Assembly: GCF_914271545.1 (NCBI RefSeq)
Contig: NZ_CAJZAH010000002.1
Location: 1,518,459 to 1,582,458 of the forward strand
Reading direction: 5' to 3'
Origin: Cupriavidus respiraculi
Lineage (GTDB): Bacteria; Pseudomonadota; Gammaproteobacteria; Burkholderiales; Burkholderiaceae
Length of the DNA: 64,000 nt
Shown: positions 59,380 through 64,000 of the stretch, in pieces
Layout: each line of letters begins with the position of its first letter
Position numbering within the stretch: the first letter of the stretch is position 1
Made by a program: the position numbers and the translations under genes
Notes under the pieces: generated by a model
Told to the model about the DNA's origin: nothing
Databases searched by the model: none
The model's input: only the letters and a program-made list of their open reading frames with translations

Positions 59380-60018
59380 CTAGCCTTCGGCCAGCATGTC
59401 GGCCAGCTCGTCCGCATGCTCTTCTTCCACCGCCAGAATCTCTTCCAGCATGCGCCGCGTGGTGGGGTCGCGGTCGCCCAGGTACTGCACCATCTCGCGA
59501 TAGCTCTCGATGGCGATCCGCTCGGCGACCAGGTTTTCCTTGATCATTTCCTCGAGCGAGCCGGCCTCGACATATTGCGAATGGCTGCGCGCCGACAGGC
59601 CGTCGGGCGAGAAATCGGGCTCGCCGCCAAGCTGCACGATGCGCGCGGCGATGCGGTCCGCATGGGCCTGCTCTTCGTCGGCATGCACTTTGAACTCGGA
59701 GCTGACCGACTCGGCGTGAATGCCCTTGGCCATGAAGTGGTGGCGCCGATAGCGCAGCACGCACACGAGCTCGGTGGCAAGCGCCTCGTTGAGCAGCTTG
59801 AGCACGGTCTCGCGGTCGGCACCGTAATTCTCCGTGACCGCGCCATCCTCGATATGCCGGCGGGCGCGCTCGCGCAGCGTGGCGATATCCGACAGGAAAC
59901 CGCCCCCGGGCTGGGTCGCGGTGCCGCCGCCCGAAGCGGAAGCGGAGGTACTGCCGGGTTGACCGGATTGGGCACCGGCCTGCTGGCCGGCGACCCGATC
60001 CTTGACTGGGATATCCAT
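59380..60018 (-). CDS. Ferritin-like diiron protein (bacterioferritin/Dps-like)
   Basis: A 212-residue four-helix ferritin-like protein after a 45-residue Gly/Ser/Thr linker. Diiron-type ligands are apparent: Glu in NEALATELVCVLRYRRHHF, E-X2-H in ADEEQAHADRI, Glu in ENLVAERIAIESY and E-X2-H in VEEEHADELAD. Probably iron storage or oxidative-stress protection. Opens a group of stress-associated small genes. Confidence 0.85.
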   Translation of the reverse strand: MDIPVKDRVAGQQAGAQSGQPGSTSASASGGGTATQPGGGFLSDIATLRERARRHIEDGAVTENYGADRETVLKLLNEALATELVCVLRYRRHHFMAKGIHAESVSSEFKVHADEEQAHADRIAARIVQLGGEPDFSPDGLSARSHSQYVEAGSLEEMIKENLVAERIAIESYREMVQYLGDRDPTTRRMLEEILAVEEEHADELADMLAEG

Positions 60019-60137
60019 GTTTGAACGACTCCTGTGGGGACTGGCTCGGCGCCTGCGCCGGCCGGTCTTATCGTATTGGTGCGCGCGCCCCGGCGACGTG
60101 GCGCCGGGAACGGCCGGGCGAACCCGGCATGGCGCGC

Positions 60138-60575
60138 TTACTCCTGGTCGCGGTGGCTAGAGCCGGCGCACATCACGCCGATCAGCGCGCCGATCGCCGC
60201 GGCAATGGCGATCGCCTTCAGCGGCGATTCCTGGACGCGGTGCTGCACCCCTTCGACGGCGTAGTCCATGCGCTCGCGGGCGCGTTCCGCACCGGCGGCG
60301 GTCATGTTGCGCGCCTGGTCGGCGAGCGTGCGGGCACGGTCCTGCAGCCTGCGGGTGGCCTGCGCGGCCTCGGCGGAACCCTCGCGGGTCAGCACGTCGA
60401 TGGTCTGCTGCAGCTGGTCGATCAGACCTCGGACCTCGGTCACCACCGGGGCCACCGCATCACGCGCGGCGCTGCGCGTATCGCGGCCAGCCTGGGCCAT
60501 GGTGCGCACGGTGTTGCCGGCGCTGTCGGCCAGGTCATGCACTTGCGAACGGACTTTCGGATTGCGAGTCAGCAT
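60138..60575 (-). CDS. DUF883 (ElaB/YqjD) membrane-anchored protein
   Basis: A 145-residue amphipathic helical protein with a C-terminal membrane anchor (PLKAIAIAAAIGALIGVMCAG) preceded by the family motif VQESPLKA. YqjD and ElaB tether ribosomes to the membrane in stationary phase; the same may hold here. Confidence 0.88.
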   Translation of the reverse strand: MLTRNPKVRSQVHDLADSAGNTVRTMAQAGRDTRSAARDAVAPVVTEVRGLIDQLQQTIDVLTREGSAEAAQATRRLQDRARTLADQARNMTAAGAERARERMDYAVEGVQHRVQESPLKAIAIAAAIGALIGVMCAGSSHRDQE

Positions 60576-60648
60576 GCTGTTTCTCCTTCAAGCTGGCGCC
60601 GGACCGGCGCGAAGGCCGGTCCGGCGCTGTTGGGGCAGGGGGCGACTC

Positions 60649-60816
60649 TCACCGGCCCTTTCGGACCAGACTCATCACGAAGGTCACCAGCGCCACCACG
60701 AGGAAGATGAAGAACAGGATCTTCGCGATTTCCACCGCGCCGGCGGCGATGCCGCCAAAGCCGAATACCGCGGCAACCAGAGCGATGACGAAAAAGACCA
60801 GTGCGTAATACAACAT
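60649..60816 (-). CDS. DUF1328 small membrane protein (first copy)
   Basis: A 55-residue peptide, [26 protein letters not shown] then a second helix ending [10 protein letters not shown]. Two membrane helices with the family GFGGIA-X4[10 protein letters not shown] pattern (YtjA type). It is shorter than 60 codons, so it is easily missed. Upstream GGGAGCC ribosome-binding site. Confidence 0.88.
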   Translation of the reverse strand: MLYYALVFFVIALVAAVFGFGGIAAGAVEIAKILFFIFLVVALVTFVMSLVRKGR

Positions 60817-60891
60817 GATGAGGCTCCCTTGATGGATCTGACTGTAACGAGGCTGTGACCCGCGGCCCAGGCCGCGGCGGCTGTCACCGCG

Positions 60892-61068
60892 TCATCGCTT
60901 TACCGCCTTGAAGACCGTGACGCCCAGCACCAGGAACAGTACGAAGAGCACCAGGAAGACGAAGAACAGCACCTTCGCAATGCCTGCGGCACCGGCCGCG
61001 ATGCCCGTGAAGCCGAGCAGGCCGGCCACTACCGAAATCACCGCGAAGATCAGTGCCCATTTCAGCAT
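60892..61068 (-). CDS. DUF1328 small membrane protein (second copy)
   Basis: A 58-residue paralogue of the preceding gene: [26 protein letters not shown] ... [35 protein letters not shown] lies eight bases before the ATG. The two copies are tandem, 75 bases apart, and differ mainly at the C-terminus. Confidence 0.9.
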   Translation of the reverse strand: MLKWALIFAVISVVAGLLGFTGIAAGAAGIAKVLFFVFLVLFVLFLVLGVTVFKAVKR

Positions 61069-61343
61069 TGCAGTTCTCCTTCATCCCGTGCGGGCTTGCG
61101 CGACAGTGCGCAAGGTCATGGAAGCATGGTAGAAATGTGCACTTCCAGCAGACACCCCTGCGCCACCGATTCCCCTGTCAGCCAATTCCTACGCGCCGCG
61201 CGAGCCCGGCGGGTACCGACCGCGGCGTAGGAAAACGACGTGTTGACCCGGTCCTGCCGTTGTGATTCCATCGTCGCGGATGTGGCGCACTGCCCGCTTG
61301 CCCGAGCCGAGCGAGCACGCCGCATCGACCACGGGAAGCGAAC

Positions 61344-62741
61344 ATGTTCAAGCAGTTGTCATTGCGATCGTTGAAGTCCACCCTGCTGCTGGCCAGCGGC
61401 ATCATGCTTACGGTGGTGGTGCTGATCGCGTCCGAGGCGGGCAATATCCGGCTGCGCCAGGGCTATTCCAACGTGATCCAGTCCCAGCACGTGCAAAGCG
61501 AGATCAGCGCGCTGATGGCCGAACTGGTCAACGCCGAAGCCGGACAGCGCGGCTATCTGCTGACCGGCAAGGAAAGCTACCTCGAGCCGTACCACCGCGC
61601 CATTCCGCGCATCAATGCGCTGATGAGCGAGATTCGCGCGCGTTACGCCAACGACGGCGAGGCGCTCAAGCTGTTCAGCGAGACGTCGCTGCTGATCAGC
61701 CGCAAGCTGACGGAGATGGAGCTGACCCTGATCTACGGCAAGCGCGACGTGGAGATCGCGCTGGACCTGGTGCGCACGGACTTCGGCAAGCAGACCATGG
61801 AGCGCGCCCGCGCCGGCCTGGAGACGCTGCAGGCGCGTTCGGCCGCGTCGGTGTCGCGCAGCCTGGAGAACGCCGATCGCGATATCAGCCTGTCGCGCTA
61901 CGGCATCGGGCTGCTGACCGCCATCAACATCGTGCTGCTGGTGATCGTCGGGCTGCAGCACTCGCGGCGCCTGGCCATCGCGGAGGCCGAGCGCACCGAG
62001 CTGGAGGAGGAAAGCGCGCGCCTGGACCGCATGGTGCGCTCGCGCACACGGCAGCTGTCGGCGCTCGCCACCCACCTGCAGCGCGTGACCGAGGACGAGA
62101 AGACGCGCCTGGCGCGCGAGCTGCACGACGAACTGGGCGCCATCCTCACCGCCGCCAAGCTCGACATGCACTGGGTACGGCGCCGCCTGCAGGGCACCCA
62201 CCCGGAGATCGAGGAAAAGATCACCCGCGTGATGCTGCACGTGGACCAGGGCATCCAGATCAAGCGCCGCCTGATCGAGGATCTGCGGCCCACGGTGCTG
62301 CTGAACCTGGGCCTGAAGGAGGCGATCATCCAGCTCGCGGAGGAGGTCAGCACGCGCAACCACTGGGAGGCGAACGTACGGGTCGACGACAACGTGCCGC
62401 AGCTGCGGGATGCCGCCGCCATCGCGCTGTACCGCATCGCCCAGGAGGCGCTGACCAATGCCACGAAGTACTCCGAGGCCACCGAGGTGTCCGTCACGCT
62501 CGAATGCGCCGACAACGTGCTGGTCATGCAGATCCAGGACAACGGCCGCGGCCTGCCGCCCGACTACGAGAGCCGGCGCGTATCGGGCCACCACGGCCTG
62601 CTCGGGATGGAGCAGCGCATGACTGCGCTCAATGGCACGCTGGACATCCAGTCCGCCCCGGGCCAGGGGGTGACCATCCGCGTCGAGGTGCCGCTGACAG
62701 ACGAGATCGTCGCGCCCCCGCTGGTGGAGGAAGAGGAATAG
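61344..62741 (+). CDS. CHASE3-containing histidine kinase (NarX/DegS type)
   Basis: A 465-residue sensor: N-terminal membrane helix (about 11-30), periplasmic CHASE3-like domain with LMAELVNAEAGQRGYLLTGKESYL, a second helix (about 190-207), coiled coil, HisKA_3 dimerisation domain with phospho-His261 in LARELHDELGAIL, and HATPase with EALTNATKYS, DNGRGLP and GHHGLLGMEQRM. Convergent with two response regulators on the minus strand, its likely partners. Confidence 0.9.
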   Translation: MFKQLSLRSLKSTLLLASGIMLTVVVLIASEAGNIRLRQGYSNVIQSQHVQSEISALMAELVNAEAGQRGYLLTGKESYLEPYHRAIPRINALMSEIRARYANDGEALKLFSETSLLISRKLTEMELTLIYGKRDVEIALDLVRTDFGKQTMERARAGLETLQARSAASVSRSLENADRDISLSRYGIGLLTAINIVLLVIVGLQHSRRLAIAEAERTELEEESARLDRMVRSRTRQLSALATHLQRVTEDEKTRLARELHDELGAILTAAKLDMHWVRRRLQGTHPEIEEKITRVMLHVDQGIQIKRRLIEDLRPTVLLNLGLKEAIIQLAEEVSTRNHWEANVRVDDNVPQLRDAAAIALYRIAQEALTNATKYSEATEVSVTLECADNVLVMQIQDNGRGLPPDYESRRVSGHHGLLGMEQRMTALNGTLDIQSAPGQGVTIRVEVPLTDEIVAPPLVEEEE

Positions 62742-62791
62742 AAAAGGCGCCGGGCGCGGACCGCGCGGCGCCGAGGCAACGGTCCAGACGG

Positions 62792-62821
62792 AAAGAGGGG
62801 CTCCCGCGGGAGCCCCTCTTT
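62792..62821. terminator. Bidirectional intrinsic terminator (30-bp perfect palindrome)
   Basis: AAAGAGGGGCTCCCG and its exact complement, with flanking A/T tracts on both sides. Placed between the convergent histidine kinase and entericidin genes, it can end both transcripts. Confidence 0.88.
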
Positions 62822-62849
62822 CACGATCGGAACGGGCCGACCGCGTGGC

Positions 62850-62993
62850 TTACATCTTTTGCTTGGTGTTTTCGGCGGCGCCCTGGACCTTCTCGCCACC
62901 CCGCTCGATGTCCTTGCCGGCACCGGCCATGGTGTTGCAGCCGGTCACAAGCACGACACCGGTCAGGGCAAACAGCGCGATCAGCTTCTTCAT
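62850..62993 (-). CDS. Entericidin-type small lipoprotein
   Basis: A 47-residue entericidin A/B family peptide: MKKLIALFALTGVVLVTGC with the lipidated Cys19, then NTMAGAGKDIERGGEKVQGAAENTKQKM. These peptides respond to stress and are tied to toxin-antidote lysis in enteric bacteria. Under the 60-codon threshold. Its ATG overlaps the stop of the receiver gene (ATGA). Confidence 0.88.
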   Translation of the reverse strand: MKKLIALFALTGVVLVTGCNTMAGAGKDIERGGEKVQGAAENTKQKM

Positions 62994-63460
62994 GTCAATC
63001 TCCTTGCGTGGTGTTGTTGCGGCAGCGTGCCGCTGCGATAAAAAACCGGGCCTTCAATTCGGCTTTGCGCATGCTCCTCGATTACGCGGAACACCTGTTC
63101 GAGCTCCAGCGATTTATCGAAGAAATAATCGGCGCCGGCCTCGGCGCATTGGCGCCGGTAAGTCGACACCTGAGCGTGATTCGTATAAACGATGCGGATA
63201 CCGCTGACCTCGGATTTCTGCATGGCGCGCAGCACATTGATCCCATTGCCCTGGCGCAGCTGCAGGTCCACGATGACGACCTCGTACGTGCCCCTCTCCA
63301 GGAGGCGAATTGCTGCGCTCTCGGTATCCGCCCAATCCACCGACTCGACAAAGGAGAATGCGTTCAGATACTCCAGCAACATACTCCGCAGGACCGCCGA
63401 GTCCTCGATTAGCAGGACCCGCAGCGCCCGGTATGAAGTAGCCGCGGCTTGATCCAACAT
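62990..63460 (-). CDS. Single-domain response regulator
   Basis: A 156-residue stand-alone receiver domain: acidic pair LLIEDSA, phospho-Asp65 in VVIVDLQLRQGNG, Thr in VYTNHA, Lys in FFDKSLE. No DNA-binding or enzymatic output domain; the last 20 residues are a basic tail. Coupled to the entericidin gene downstream, near a CHASE3 kinase; it may act as a phosphate shuttle or sink. Confidence 0.85.
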   Translation of the reverse strand: MLDQAAATSYRALRVLLIEDSAVLRSMLLEYLNAFSFVESVDWADTESAAIRLLERGTYEVVIVDLQLRQGNGINVLRAMQKSEVSGIRIVYTNHAQVSTYRRQCAEAGADYFFDKSLELEQVFRVIEEHAQSRIEGPVFYRSGTLPQQHHARRLT

Positions 63461-63568
63461 GGTTCGATAATAGCAATGGGGTATGGGGCCAAGTATCCGG
63501 GTCCGTCCTACAGCAGACACGGGGCGCGGGGTATTTGCCGATGCGGTTGCGCTGCCGCCGTGCCGGCG

Positions 63569-64000
63569 TTATTCGACCAGGCCGTTCTTGATGGCGTAAT
63601 AGGTCAGATCGGCATTGGTCTTCATGCCCATCTTTTCCAGAATGCGCGAGCGGTATGTGCTCACGGTCTTGACGCTCAGGAACAGCTCGTCGGCGATGAC
63701 CGACACCGACTGTCCGCGCGAGAGCTTGCAGAAGATCTGGAATTCGCGCTTGGACAGCGTCTGGTGCAGCGGCTGGTCGGTCGGCTTTTCCAGGCCGCCG
63801 ATCAGCAGCTCGGCCACGGTCGCGCTGACATAGCGCCGGCCCTGGGCCACCGTGCGGATCGCCTTGACCAGGTCGTCCGGCGCGCTTTCCTTGGTCAGGT
63901 AGCCGGACGCGCCAGCGCGGATCAGGTTGATCGCGTACTGGTCCTCCGGGTAGGTGGACAGGATCAGCACGGGCAGGTCGGGGTAGCGTTGGCGGATCAG
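63569..64000 (-). CDS. NarL/UvrY-type response regulator (5' end outside window)
   Basis: The visible 143 codons cover the end of a receiver domain (PVLILSTYPEDQYAINLIRAGASGYLTKESAPDDLVKAI) and a complete LuxR-type HTH (LSKREFQIFCKLSRGQSVSVIADELFLSVKTVSTYRSRILEKMGM). The N-terminal receiver half lies past the right edge. This is the likely DNA-binding partner of the nearby kinase. Confidence 0.92.
   Translation of the reverse strand: MIRQRYPDLPVLILSTYPEDQYAINLIRAGASGYLTKESAPDDLVKAIRTVAQGRRYVSATVAELLIGGLEKPTDQPLHQTLSKREFQIFCKLSRGQSVSVIADELFLSVKTVSTYRSRILEKMGMKTNADLTYYAIKNGLVE

Overview
The window is a high-GC chromosomal segment with dense, mostly housekeeping and catabolic genes. It carries no rRNA, tRNA, CRISPR array, phage or insertion sequence that I can see. 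Gene content points to a betaproteobacterium of the Burkholderiaceae, most likely Cupriavidus or a close Ralstonia relative: metX/metW-type methionine synthesis, argB next to slmA, hslVU, a Bug-type solute-binding protein, a beta-type DksA, and a leucine catabolism cluster run by a MerR-type LiuR. Genus assignment is inference from gene family and order.

Layout. 0-5.8 kb: metX (cut by the left edge) behind an unusually rich leader (promoter, SAM-II-type aptamer with an extra hairpin, intrinsic terminator), then slmA, a HAD pyrimidine nucleotidase and argB, a CWC zinc-binding mini-protein, a LysR regulator and a small basic protein. 5.8-14.7 kb: PCu(A)C copper chaperone, RegB/RegA redox two-component pair, small envelope and stress proteins (CsbD, a Cys-repeat periplasmic protein), hslVU, a Bug protein and a fluoroacetate-dehalogenase-like hydrolase. 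14.8-21.7 kb: a zinc-homeostasis block with a Zur-type regulator, two CobW GTPases, DksA, a small secreted protein and a ZnuD-like TonB receptor. The promoter regions of the two operons share the palindrome GCAAC-N3-RTTGC. 21.7-26.0 kb: SRAP protein, gdhA and a dipeptide-type ABC binding protein.

26.0-52.1 kb: a 26-kb run of genes all on the minus strand. Its backbone is leucine/isovalerate degradation: isovaleryl-CoA dehydrogenase, methylcrotonyl-CoA carboxylase beta and alpha, methylglutaconyl-CoA hydratase, HMG-CoA lyase, thiolase, and the regulator LiuR with two palindromic operators. Interleaved are aceK, a carbonic anhydrase, hotdog thioesterases, SDR/ACAD/GST enzymes, and a complete bioA-F-D-B set sitting between the hydratase and the biotin-carrying carboxylase subunit. 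The biotin genes thus lie beside the enzyme that needs biotin.

52.4-64 kb: an MBL-fold hydrolase divergent from liuR, a leaderless BtuF-like protein, two SDR/DsbA-type genes, an SPOR protein, argS, DUF1840, then a stress/envelope set: ferritin-like protein, DUF883, two DUF1328 membrane peptides missed by a 60-codon cutoff, a CHASE3 histidine kinase, an entericidin, an orphan receiver and a NarL-type regulator cut by the right edge.

Most apparent long ORFs opposite these genes are GC-driven shadows and are left out.
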